Shown piece after piece: positions 45,784-54,452 of a DNA stretch of 64,000 nucleotides (its first letter is position 1; each line of letters opens with the position of its first letter). The notes below the pieces were generated by a model. It was not told the DNA's origin. It made no database searches and saw only the letters and a program-made list of their open reading frames with translations. Source of the DNA: Pseudomonadota bacterium (GTDB taxonomy: Bacteria; Pseudomonadota; Gammaproteobacteria; Burkholderiales; Eutrophovitaceae); assembly GCA_027624715.1 (NCBI GenBank), contig JAQBTV010000002.1, positions 186,636 to 250,635 of the forward strand. Direction: 5' to 3'. Made by a program: the position numbers and the translations under genes.

Positions 45784-47163
45784 CTACTCGTCAGGGCGTA
45801 GAGGGAATTTAAGATGCGGGGCTATGTTAGCCAAGGCGTTCTTGAATTCACCCATAATTCTTTTGAGTGCAGATTGGGTATCTGCCTCGAAGCGTAACAC
45901 GATTGTGGGCGTTGTATTGGATGCTCTGGCTAGTCCGAATCCGTCTTGGTATTCTACGCGTATCCCATCGATGGTTAATTTATCTTCAGCGTTAGAGAAG
46001 AAATCTGAGGTCTTCAATCGCTCAGTGACTGAAAAATTTTCTCCCTCTTTACAATGAATTTGGAGTTCTGGTGTTGAAACAGAATTAGGTAAATCATTAA
46101 ATGTTTGTGATAACGAAGATTGTTTACTGAGATACTCTAATAATCGTGCGCCCGCATAAATGCCATCATCGAAGCCATACCATCTCTCTCTAAAAAAGAA
46201 GTGACCACTCATCTCACCTCCCAAGAGTATACCGGTCGATTTCATCTCAGCTTTGATAAGCGAGTGACCTGTTTTCCACATTTTAGGACGTCCGCCGCGA
46301 CCTCTAATCCAGTGGCCTAAGTCTCTCGAGCACTTGACATCGTAGATGATCTCTGCGTTCTTATGTCTAGTAAGCAAATCATCAGCAAACATCATCATCA
46401 GTCGATCTGGATAAATGATTTCTCCTTGTTTTGTAACAACGCCTAGTCGATCTGCATCGCCGTCAAAGGCTAAACCTAGCTCCGATTCTCCTTCGGTGAC
46501 GTCTTTGATTAAATCCTGTAAGTTTTCAGGTTTAGAAGGATCTGGATGGTGATTCGGAAAGGTGCCATCCACGTCGCAGAAAAGCTCGCGTACATCACAG
46601 CCAATCGATTTGAATATTTCACCTGCATACATTCCAGCAACACCATTGCCGCAGTCGATGGATATTTTCATCGGTCGTGATAACCTAATGTCATTTTGGA
46701 TGCGGGTTGTGTATCTCTTGCTAATGTTAGTGCTTGATAAGTGACCATTGCCAAAAACGAAGTCCTTCTCTTGTATTCGTTTGAGTAGGTTGAGAATTTG
46801 ATCACCATAAATTGCATGACCATCTAAGATGATCTTAAGCCCGTTATACTCTGGAGGATTGTGACTCCCAGTCACCATAACGCCATTCCCAGTCTCAAGT
46901 TCATAGGTGGCAAAGTATAAGGCTGGTGAGGTGACTTGGCCGATATCTATCACATTGACGCCCGCAGAGATTAATCCCTCGATGAGGGCGGAAGCAATAC
47001 AAGGCCCACTTAGTCGGCCATCTCGACCGACACATATTGCTTGTCCATTCCGAACCTGACTTCCAATCGCTTTGCCAATTAATGTCACAATCTCGATTGT
47101 TAAGGAGCTTCCGACGACACCTCGTATGTCGTAAGCCTTGAAAATTGATGACTCTAAATTCAT
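45784..47163 (-). CDS. Phosphomannomutase/phosphoglucomutase (AlgC-like)
   Basis: An alpha-D-phosphohexomutase that interconverts 1- and 6-phosphates of mannose or glucose for LPS, exopolysaccharide and nucleotide sugars. From ATG 47163 (459 residues) the order of motifs is SIFKAYDIRG at the start, the phosphoserine loop MVTGSHNPPEYNG (~95-107), the metal-binding DGDADRLGV (~226-234), and the sugar-binding GGEMSGHFFFRER (~308-320). An extended frame to 47205 adds 14 poorly conserved residues; ATG 47163 forms an ATGA overlap with the stop of the YheT hydrolase gene and is the better start. Confidence 0.92.
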   Translation of the reverse strand: MNLESSIFKAYDIRGVVGSSLTIEIVTLIGKAIGSQVRNGQAICVGRDGRLSGPCIASALIEGLISAGVNVIDIGQVTSPALYFATYELETGNGVMVTGSHNPPEYNGLKIILDGHAIYGDQILNLLKRIQEKDFVFGNGHLSSTNISKRYTTRIQNDIRLSRPMKISIDCGNGVAGMYAGEIFKSIGCDVRELFCDVDGTFPNHHPDPSKPENLQDLIKDVTEGESELGLAFDGDADRLGVVTKQGEIIYPDRLMMMFADDLLTRHKNAEIIYDVKCSRDLGHWIRGRGGRPKMWKTGHSLIKAEMKSTGILLGGEMSGHFFFRERWYGFDDGIYAGARLLEYLSKQSSLSQTFNDLPNSVSTPELQIHCKEGENFSVTERLKTSDFFSNAEDKLTIDGIRVEYQDGFGLARASNTTPTIVLRFEADTQSALKRIMGEFKNALANIAPHLKFPLRPDE

Positions 47164-48134
47164 AAAAAATCCATAAAATATTTTATGATGCGTTCTGGCA
47201 ACCATTCTATATGTCCTGGAAATGTGCCGCTAATATACCCAACGTGACCACCGCATTTTGTTAAGTTCAACGTAATATGATCATTACTTCTAGTAAGTGT
47301 TTTTAGTTCAAGTCCAGGTAAGAATGGGTCATTTTCTGAGTGGATAATTAGAGTTGGCTTGTTGATGGATGACAAAAAAGGTTTGCTGCTTGCGCGAGAC
47401 CAGTAGTCCTCAACACCATTAAATCCATGGATGGGTGCGGTGAAGCGATTATCAAATTCTTTGAGTGTTCTGCATGCTTTGATTGATTCTGGTTCAATAT
47501 CTAGCTTATGAGTTTCAATTTTTTGTAATGTTTTTCGTTTCAATGTTTGTAAGAAATGTGCGCCATAAATTCGATTAACGCCTTCGCTCAGCCGGTTTCC
47601 TGCAACAACTAAGTCGTAAGGCACGGATATGGCAACTGCCGCATTGATCGCCGCAATATTTTGATAACCAGGCTTTCCTAACCAATTTAAAAGTACATTA
47701 CCTCCTAAAGAATAACCCGTAATGAACATAGGCCCGAAGCACATTTTTTTTAGCTCAGGGATGATCCATTCAAGCTCATTACTATCCCCCGAATGATAAG
47801 CTCGCGGCAATCGGTTTGGGCTGCCACTACAGCCTCTAAAATGCACGATGCACCCGGCCCAACCTAGCTGTTTAATTTTTGCCATTAGCGCTTTTGAGTA
47901 ATGGCTGTTTGAACTTCCTTCAAGCCCGTGTAGTAACACGACCAGAGGGTTTCTGGCGGTTTTATTAACCCAATCTATATGCAGAAAATCTCCATCTGGT
48001 GTTTCAATTGTTTGCCTTTGGTAAATCATTGATTCTGGCGATCTAAAAAAAAATGGATATATAGTTTGTGGATGACTGCCCGGTAGCCAAGAAGGCGGGT
48101 GGTAACTATGTAATTCGTTGACGTCTGTAGTCAT
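47160..48134 (-). CDS. YheT-family alpha/beta hydrolase
   Basis: A 324-residue hydrolase of the YheT/EMB8 (UPF0017) family. It starts with SYHPPSWLPGSHPQTIYPF (~9-27), has VVLLHGLEGSSNSHY (~65-79), FRGCSGSPNRLPRAYHSGD (~99-117) and the nucleophile elbow GYSLGGN (~143-149). A C-terminal His in GGHVGY (~293-298) completes the Ser-His-Asp triad. Members are esterase-like and of uncertain physiological role. The stop overlaps the start of the phosphohexomutase gene by four bases, and waaF ends seven bases before... its upstream side is six bases from the waaF stop, giving a compact waaF-yheT-mutase operon. Confidence 0.9.
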   Translation of the reverse strand: MTTDVNELHSYHPPSWLPGSHPQTIYPFFFRSPESMIYQRQTIETPDGDFLHIDWVNKTARNPLVVLLHGLEGSSNSHYSKALMAKIKQLGWAGCIVHFRGCSGSPNRLPRAYHSGDSNELEWIIPELKKMCFGPMFITGYSLGGNVLLNWLGKPGYQNIAAINAAVAISVPYDLVVAGNRLSEGVNRIYGAHFLQTLKRKTLQKIETHKLDIEPESIKACRTLKEFDNRFTAPIHGFNGVEDYWSRASSKPFLSSINKPTLIIHSENDPFLPGLELKTLTRSNDHITLNLTKCGGHVGYISGTFPGHIEWLPERIIKYFMDFL

Positions 48135-48140
48135 TGATTT

Positions 48141-49196
48141 TTAGTTTTTTTTGACTAGGGCTAATACTTCCGTCAGTACGCTATTTGTCTTTATGTCAGT
48201 GAGACATTTGGTATGCCCAAGTGGACAGATTCTTTGAAAGCAAGGAGAGCATGCTAGGGAATGTATGAGAATTTTAGCGTTATCTGAAAGTGGTGGTGTG
48301 TAGGTTGGAGAGCTTGATCCAAATAATGCAATTAAGGGTGTATTAAGCGCTGCAGCGACGTGCATCAACCCAGAATCATTAGTGATGACGCATTTAGCAC
48401 CAGAAATTATATGTACCGCTTCTTCCAGGCTGGTCATTCCAGTTAAATTTTGAGTTGATTCGTGACTCAATTGATGGATGGCTGCTCCAATATCGATATC
48501 GTGATTACTGCCTAAGATGATCGAAGGTAAATGGTGGGCACGAAGCTCTTGAGCTAATTCGGCATAGTGCTGTTGAGGCCAGCGTTTAGCTGGACCATAT
48601 TCCGCTCCTGGGCATAAACAAACGTAAGGAATCCTATTGTTTATATTAAATTTCATGAGTGTCTGTTCAAAATCTTCGCTAGTAACACTCAGTTTGGGGT
48701 TTTCGCGTAACGCTAAGGCATTTGATTGTGTATCCCTTGCCAGTTGTAAATATTGGTCCACGAGAAGTGGGTATTGAGTCTTATTGAGCACTTGTCGATG
48801 GTTGAGTAACCCAAACCTTAATTCACCTGTATAACCGACACGATGAGGTATGCGTGCTAGAAAAGGAACTAGGGCGCTTTTGATGCTATTTGGTAAGACG
48901 TAAACCACATCATAACGATTTGATTTTATGGTTTTGGCGGTGCGCCAACGGTCGTACAATCTTAGTTGTCCATGTCCAAATTGGTTATCAATAATCTCGT
49001 TAACTTCCGGCATCTGTTTGTAGATAGGCTGAAGGGATCTAGATACGAAGACATCGATAGAGGCGGTTTTATATTCTCGAGACAGGTGGCGGATGAGGGA
49101 GTGTGATATAACCGCGTCGCCAAGCCACGCAGGCGCAACAATTAAGATACGATCAATGTTTTTGAAGTGAGTCAGTGGTTTGTCGTGACGGAGCAA
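48141..49196 (-). CDS. waaF: LPS heptosyltransferase II
   Basis: A GT9-family glycosyltransferase that adds the second heptose to the LPS inner core. The 351-residue protein has RILIVAPAWLGDAVISHSLIR (~16-36 by segments), CLCPGAEYGPAKRWPQQHYAELA (~191-213 in two parts) and TNDSGLMHVAAALNTPLIALFG, the ADP-heptose-binding block (~272-293). The only start in range is TTG 49196, preceded by a GAGAG ribosome-like site; no ATG or GTG is available before the first beta strand. A cysteine-rich C-terminus (CSPCFQRICPLGHTKC) is usual in WaaF. The broken zinc-finger gene lies immediately upstream. Confidence 0.93.
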   Translation of the reverse strand: MLRHDKPLTHFKNIDRILIVAPAWLGDAVISHSLIRHLSREYKTASIDVFVSRSLQPIYKQMPEVNEIIDNQFGHGQLRLYDRWRTAKTIKSNRYDVVYVLPNSIKSALVPFLARIPHRVGYTGELRFGLLNHRQVLNKTQYPLLVDQYLQLARDTQSNALALRENPKLSVTSEDFEQTLMKFNINNRIPYVCLCPGAEYGPAKRWPQQHYAELAQELRAHHLPSIILGSNHDIDIGAAIHQLSHESTQNLTGMTSLEEAVHIISGAKCVITNDSGLMHVAAALNTPLIALFGSSSPTYTPPLSDNAKILIHSLACSPCFQRICPLGHTKCLTDIKTNSVLTEVLALVKKN

Positions 49197-49262
49197 TATT
49201 TGTGCTCTCTTAAAGTAATGCCTGGCGCTGTGGCTCGACAGACGGGCTGGTTTTTTGAAAAA

Positions 49263-49457
49263 TCAGATGATTTGGTATCGCGTACCACATTAGGAACATT
49301 GAGATTTTTTGCCAACGTAAAAGTCTAAAAATACTCTTGGATGAAGGTTCCAAGTTTAGTTCGGTTGAGAGGAGCAGGCTATAGGAAGATCAGATTCCGC
49401 TATGTCTATAATTTCTGCTTGTTTTGATGAGACGCCTCTAGCTCTATTATCAGACAT
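49263..49457 (-). pseudogene. Broken CHCC zinc-finger gene (two in-frame stops)
   Basis: Translation of the minus strand from ATG 49457 (overlapping the ilvE stop by eight bases) gives a 64-codon frame with the CHCC zinc-finger (NDUFS6-like) pattern: DIAESDLPIACSSQPN, then TAA, TWNLHPRVFLDFYVGKKSQCS, TAA again (shown in parts TWNLHPRVFLD and KKSQCS), then CGTRYQII and a TGA. Family members read like DLPxxCP....LWNxHPRVFLD...CPYCGTxY. All four ligands remain (C28, H39, C54, C57), and no frameshift is present, yet codons 34 and 56 are TAA. Small genes of this kind normally sit between ilvE and waaF in betaproteobacteria. Confidence in the homology is high; loss of function is inferred. Confidence 0.85.
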
Positions 49458-50370
49458 AAGTCAACCACTTGTCGTATGTGGGTGCTTTGCCATTCACAAT
49501 ATCAAAGAATTGTTTTTGAATGAGTCCCGTAACGGGTCCACGCGTTCCTTGTCCGATGGCTCTTCTATCCAATTCTCGTATTGGTGTGACCTCAGCTGCT
49601 GTTCCTGTAAAAAATGCTTCGTCAGCAGTGTACACATCGTCTCGTGTTAGTCGTCTTGATTTAACGCTGATGCCGGCCGCGTTCGCTAGAGTGATCACTG
49701 TATCTCGGGTTATACCCATTAGCGCTGACGTTAGCTCAGGCTCATAAATCGTATTATTTTTTACGATAAACAGGTTTTCTCCTGCGCCCTCCGCGACAAA
49801 GCCATCAACGTCTAGGAGTAGTGCCTCGTCATAGCCGTCATCAATAGCTTCTTGATTCGCTAGTATTGAGTTAGCATAAGTTCCTGAGTACTTTGCGCGG
49901 CACATCGTGACGTTAACATGGTGCCTTGAGTAGCTGGATGTTTTAACGCGAATGCCCTTATCAATGCCTTCGCTGCCGAGATAGGCTCCCCATGGCCACG
50001 CAGCAATCGAGATGTGTACGCTTGCTCCTCTTGGCGAAACTCCCATTTTCTCTGAGCCATAAAACCCAATGGGGCGGATATAACACGACTCAAGTTTATT
50101 TTCACGAACAACATCAAGACAAGCCTTTTCTATGATAACTTTTGAAAATGGCATAGGCATCATGTAGATGTGTGCAGAGGCGAACAGACGGTCAATATGT
50201 TCTTTCAGACGAAAAATTGCTGGACCTTTAGGCGTGTTGTAAGCTCTTAACCCCTCGAAAACGGCTAATCCGTAATGCAGTGAATGCGTCAACACATGGG
50301 TTGTCGCTTCGCGCCATGGGACCATCTTTCCATCGTACCAAATTACCCCATCCTTATCTGCCATGGACAT
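49450..50370 (-). CDS. ilvE: Branched-chain amino acid aminotransferase
   Basis: IlvE transaminates the keto acids of valine, leucine and isoleucine with glutamate. The 306-residue fold-type IV PLP enzyme has MADKDGVIWYDGKMVPWREA at the N-terminus, GLAVFEGLRAYNT (~34-46), the PLP lysine in CRAKYSGTYANS (~158-169), EGAGENLFIV (~194-203) and EAFFTGTAAEVTPIRELD (~251-268). AAGGGG sits eight bases before ATG 50370; ATG 50364 is an alternative. The broken zinc-finger frame begins within its last codons. Confidence 0.96.
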   Translation of the reverse strand: MSMADKDGVIWYDGKMVPWREATTHVLTHSLHYGLAVFEGLRAYNTPKGPAIFRLKEHIDRLFASAHIYMMPMPFSKVIIEKACLDVVRENKLESCYIRPIGFYGSEKMGVSPRGASVHISIAAWPWGAYLGSEGIDKGIRVKTSSYSRHHVNVTMCRAKYSGTYANSILANQEAIDDGYDEALLLDVDGFVAEGAGENLFIVKNNTIYEPELTSALMGITRDTVITLANAAGISVKSRRLTRDDVYTADEAFFTGTAAEVTPIRELDRRAIGQGTRGPVTGLIQKQFFDIVNGKAPTYDKWLTYV

Positions 50371-50586
50371 GTTTTAAATCCCCTTGTGAAAACCAATTTA
50401 GACCGCGTTAAAAACCCGCAAGTTTAGTGCATATTTCAATTAAAGTTGTAAATGGTATGGCTGAGCGCAAAATATAATCATAATCCAATTGGAATTCAGG
50501 GCATAATTTGTTTACCCTTAAGTAATATTTCCATATTTCTTCAGCACTTTTTTACTTTTACGTTGTGATCCGCCTAGGGCCAAACA
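50371..50586. other. Divergent promoter region ilvE / YhdP
   Basis: This 216-base AT-rich spacer lies between two genes reading outward. It includes a 10-base palindrome, TCCAATTGGA (50484-50493), that could be an operator. No gene or RNA was recognised. Confidence 0.35.
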
Positions 50587-53500
50587 TTGAATTTTACGGG
50601 AAATTTTAAACCTTATAGTAGATGGCTATCCCGTAGACTTTTGAAAGTCGTTTGGTTAGCGTGCTTCGTTTTGGCTTTGCTATTTGCATGCGGCCTCGCT
50701 GTAATCAAATTCTATCTTATTCCTAATATCAATCAACACCGAGATTGGATGGCGAAGAGGCTTACGGATTCAATTCAGCAATCTGTACAAGTCGGTGAAA
50801 TAGAGGCTCGCTGGGATGGGCTGCACCCAGACTTTACTTTTTCTGCGCTTACGGTCTCAGATGATCGCGATGCAACAGTTTTTAGCTTGGATAAGCTCGA
50901 GGCCCGAGTATCCACTTTTGCCTTGTTTTTCGGTGAGATTGACCTATTAAGAATTAAAATTTATAGCCCAAAAATTTTCGTGAAAAGGGATAAGAATAAT
51001 GCGATATGGGTAGGTGGTAAGCGGGTCTATCCCTTTAGCCCAGAAGAGGGACCATTATTGAAATGGTTAGTACGACAGAAGCAAGTCGAAATTACAGGGG
51101 GTTCACTTAGCTTTGTCGATGAGATTCTGGATAACTATTCAATTACATTAAACGGCGTATTGCTGACTACGTCGTTTTCGGCAGGTGAAATCAGCATCGT
51201 GCTTTCAAGTGAAATGAAGAATGACTGGTTTGACGCGATTAATATAAGCCTTGTTAGCCCTAACTTGTTTAATCTAAATAGTAGATCTGATTTTATAGGT
51301 AATATTAGCTGGGACGTGAGTGCGCTTCGACTGTCCTCCTTTAAAGGTTGGGTGCCTCCGGTGGTGCAGGTAGACAATACGGTTGTGAATTCGCAGGGTG
51401 TGGCTAACTTCGACGGCGGAGATTCGCAGCAAGTTGTCGCTGATCTGAAGCTTAATGATTTTTCATTAGCTACAAAAAAGGGCGCAGAACCTGTGGGTGT
51501 TTCCCAGGCTTCTTTTCAGGCATCTTGGAAAGCCTCTTCTGATCGGCAGGAGATGACGTTTTCAAATATAGTTGCTGAAATCGATAGTGGATTAGCCGTC
51601 CATTTGGATGTTGTGCACATGAATAAAGACGTTTCAACAGGAAGAAATCAAATTGTGATGCGTGATTTATCTGTTGATCTGTTTAAGTTTATCAGTCGAC
51701 GGGTTATTGACAGCAAGAAAAATTTAGCGCTTGTCGATCGGCTGCTGCCTGGGGGTATTTTGAACTTGGTAGATGTTTCATGGCAGGCGGATGGTGGATC
51801 CCTTTCTGCTATGGATCTTGCATTACAAACACGATTTGAAGGTATTGGATTCTACGCGTCGGAGAAAAATCCTGGGGTGCAGGGTTTAACTGGAGCTCTG
51901 AAATTTGAAAATGATCAGTTTCTTGTTCAGATTGATTCTAAGGATGTGTCGTTTAACCTACCAAAAATTTTTCCGCAGCCACTCTATTTTGCTCAATTTC
52001 AGTCAAGTATAGCCGGGCGCAAAACCGAGAGTGAGTGGGTCGTTGATGTCGGTGATACAAGGTTTTCGAACACTGATTTGGTTGGGAGGGCTTCTGCTCG
52101 ATTAGGTGTTTCTCATGAGGCTAAGAGTAAGACTGTTGATTTACGGGTGGAAGTCGAGAGTATTGATGCCACTCGATTGCCTTTTTATTTGCCGAGTACG
52201 TTATTAAAAACCAAGGCTTGGGTAGAGAATCGCGTGTTGTCTGGACGCGCAAAGAATCTGGTAATGACCGCGAGTGGAGACTTGTCGACTTCTTTTTTCA
52301 CTCGCGGCTGGCAATTTGAGTTGAGCGCCGACATCACGGGTGGAAGCGTTGAAGTCGGCGGTGGGTGGCCGCGGGTTGACGAGATTTATGGCGTATTCAA
52401 GTATGCAGACAAAACAGTCTCTTTTGCTCCTAGTAGGGCGACAATTTTTGGAGTCGATGTGTCTCAGAGTACTTTATCCATTGAGAAAACGGGCACTCCT
52501 GAATCCACGCTTAATGTGGGTGGGATAACTACAGCTACTGTAGCGGAACTCATTCGGTACGTTAAAAAAAGTCCACTGGATAAAATCACTAAAGGTACGG
52601 TAGGTAACATGGTCGCTGAGGGCGTTGGTACGCTCAACTTAGTGTTGAGCATCCCTCTTTTTGATCGCCAAAAGGCGAAAGTGAGCGGATCTGTTCATAT
52701 CAAGGGTCCATCCATCCGAGTTAGTGAGAAAGCTCCGCAATTTAATGACTTTGAAGCTGTTATAGATTTTGACAAGGCTCAGGTTGCGATTCGGAGTGGT
52801 CATGCGCGAATATTCGATGCGCAGACAACGTTTTCATCCAGGCGCGTTGATCGAGGCTTCGGAGCGGTTGAGTTTAAGTCTGATGTTTCTGTGAACGAGT
52901 TTATGGACTATCTTCAATTGCCAATAGACCCGCGATACCTTTCTGGTCGGATCTCATCATCAGGTGTTCTCGGATTTGTGGCAGATGGATTGCATATAGA
53001 TCTTAACGCTGATCTCAAGGGGTTGGCATCAGGATTACCAGAGCCCCTTTCTACATTTGGGGGAGGCAAACAGAGATTGCGTATGCAATATATTGCGTCG
53101 AGGTCCGGGGCACGTGACATCACTCTCTCTAATCAAAGCGGCGAGCTGGCGAAATTTGTATTTTTGAATGGAAAGTTAGTTCGTGGCTCCTTGAATACAA
53201 GCCGAAGCGGCGGGGATAACGTGTTATTGGTCGGTGGAAATATTTCGCATGTGGACATTGATGGGTGGCGTACTTTGCTCAGTAAAAAGAATAAAGAGCG
53301 GCCGATTATTGATGTCCCGTTAATAGTGGAAGTTGATGCTCAAATCGATCGCTTGGATGCTTTTGGTAACACTTTCGACAAAGTTTCTATAGATGGGCAG
53401 TTTTTTAAGCGTGATGGCTCATTTACCATTAACAGTCAAGCCATCTCTGGAAAAGTTTTGTTTAGTGGTTACGGTAGCAAAGAAGCTAAAGTATCCGCGA

Positions 53501-54384
53501 ACCTTAAACGATTGATCATGCGTCGGCCGACGTCGGAACAGGCAGTAACTGATGGAGTAGCGAACATATACCGTGTGCCGATAGCAGTGAATGCCGTGAT
53601 TGACGATTTTCATCTTGATGGCGTTAAGCGGGGGGCTATTACCTTGCGCGCGAGACCTAATCGTGGGCTTTGGGAGATAAGCGAACTTTCGAACATCACT
53701 GATATGGGAACCTTGACCATGCGCGGCCAATGGGAACTTGGAACAAAATCAAGCGTTGCATATGACGTAGAGTTTAATATCCGAGATGTAGGTCAGTACC
53801 TCTCTAGTTTAGAGGGGAGAGAGGATATGGTTGGGGGTGTGGGACGGCTTCGTGGTTCTGTCAATTGGGAGGGCAGCCCCATTTCTATTGACCTCGCCAC
53901 GTTAGATGGCAAATTAAATCTCGAAGTTAAGGGTGGTCGGTTTTCAAAAATTCGTTCTGGAACTGGTCACCTAATTAGTTTGCTCAGCTTGCAGGCATTG
54001 CCAAGGCGAATCACACTTGATTTTCGTGATGTGTTTTCGTCCGGATTCAGTTTTGATCATATGGAGTCAGAGGTGCTTATTATAAATGGCATCGCGCGTA
54101 CCGGTAAACTGCTCATGGAAGGCACTTCGGCTTCGGTGGTCATTTCTGGTAGTGTGGACATGGTTAGAAAGAATCAGGATCTAGAGGTGTTCGTCACGCC
54201 CAAACTAGGCAGTGCAGCCTCGGTGGTGGGGGCTGTTATTGTGGATCCTGCAACCGGATTGGCGGCATTCTTGGCTCAAAAGTTATTTGGCGATCCACTC
54301 GATAAAATGGCGACGAGATATTATAGAGTTTTAGGTGATTGGAGCGAGCCCAAGGTGACTCGTGTTCGTCGGAGTGATGAGTAA
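50587..54384 (+). CDS. YhdP-family (AsmA-like) envelope protein
   Basis: A 1265-residue protein of the YhdP/TIGR02099 family. A single N-terminal membrane helix (~19-41) anchors a very long periplasmic beta-rich part, now known in E. coli as an AsmA-like bridge that moves phospholipids between inner and outer membrane. The C-terminus holds the conserved AsmA-like region with GRLRGSVNWEGSP, SLLSLQALPRRITLDFRDVF (~1137-1156) and GLAAFLAQKLFGDPLDKM (~1232-1249). The start is TTG 50587, with AGGG upstream; no better start exists before the membrane helix. In related genomes a nitrilase-type gene commonly sits between this gene and tldD; here it is absent. Confidence 0.93.
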   Translation: MNFTGNFKPYSRWLSRRLLKVVWLACFVLALLFACGLAVIKFYLIPNINQHRDWMAKRLTDSIQQSVQVGEIEARWDGLHPDFTFSALTVSDDRDATVFSLDKLEARVSTFALFFGEIDLLRIKIYSPKIFVKRDKNNAIWVGGKRVYPFSPEEGPLLKWLVRQKQVEITGGSLSFVDEILDNYSITLNGVLLTTSFSAGEISIVLSSEMKNDWFDAINISLVSPNLFNLNSRSDFIGNISWDVSALRLSSFKGWVPPVVQVDNTVVNSQGVANFDGGDSQQVVADLKLNDFSLATKKGAEPVGVSQASFQASWKASSDRQEMTFSNIVAEIDSGLAVHLDVVHMNKDVSTGRNQIVMRDLSVDLFKFISRRVIDSKKNLALVDRLLPGGILNLVDVSWQADGGSLSAMDLALQTRFEGIGFYASEKNPGVQGLTGALKFENDQFLVQIDSKDVSFNLPKIFPQPLYFAQFQSSIAGRKTESEWVVDVGDTRFSNTDLVGRASARLGVSHEAKSKTVDLRVEVESIDATRLPFYLPSTLLKTKAWVENRVLSGRAKNLVMTASGDLSTSFFTRGWQFELSADITGGSVEVGGGWPRVDEIYGVFKYADKTVSFAPSRATIFGVDVSQSTLSIEKTGTPESTLNVGGITTATVAELIRYVKKSPLDKITKGTVGNMVAEGVGTLNLVLSIPLFDRQKAKVSGSVHIKGPSIRVSEKAPQFNDFEAVIDFDKAQVAIRSGHARIFDAQTTFSSRRVDRGFGAVEFKSDVSVNEFMDYLQLPIDPRYLSGRISSSGVLGFVADGLHIDLNADLKGLASGLPEPLSTFGGGKQRLRMQYIASRSGARDITLSNQSGELAKFVFLNGKLVRGSLNTSRSGGDNVLLVGGNISHVDIDGWRTLLSKKNKERPIIDVPLIVEVDAQIDRLDAFGNTFDKVSIDGQFFKRDGSFTINSQAISGKVLFSGYGSKEAKVSANLKRLIMRRPTSEQAVTDGVANIYRVPIAVNAVIDDFHLDGVKRGAITLRARPNRGLWEISELSNITDMGTLTMRGQWELGTKSSVAYDVEFNIRDVGQYLSSLEGREDMVGGVGRLRGSVNWEGSPISIDLATLDGKLNLEVKGGRFSKIRSGTGHLISLLSLQALPRRITLDFRDVFSSGFSFDHMESEVLIINGIARTGKLLMEGTSASVVISGSVDMVRKNQDLEVFVTPKLGSAASVVGAVIVDPATGLAAFLAQKLFGDPLDKMATRYYRVLGDWSEPKVTRVRRSDE

Positions 54385-54452
54385 TAATATGTGGCAAGAG
54401 ACACCAGATTGATGTAGTACGAAATTAAATTAAAACATTTGGTAATAGAGTT

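Noticed and set aside
49263-49457. Stop-codon reassignment or UAA readthrough as the normal code here
   Set aside because: Many intact genes in the window end with TAA and none of them shows conserved sequence past it, so a general recoding is not supported; a local explanation is preferred.
49402-49650. An 82-codon plus-strand frame crossing the end of ilvE and the zinc-finger remnant
   Set aside because: It is antisense to ilvE and to the conserved zinc-finger frame, has no recognisable domain and no good ribosome site.
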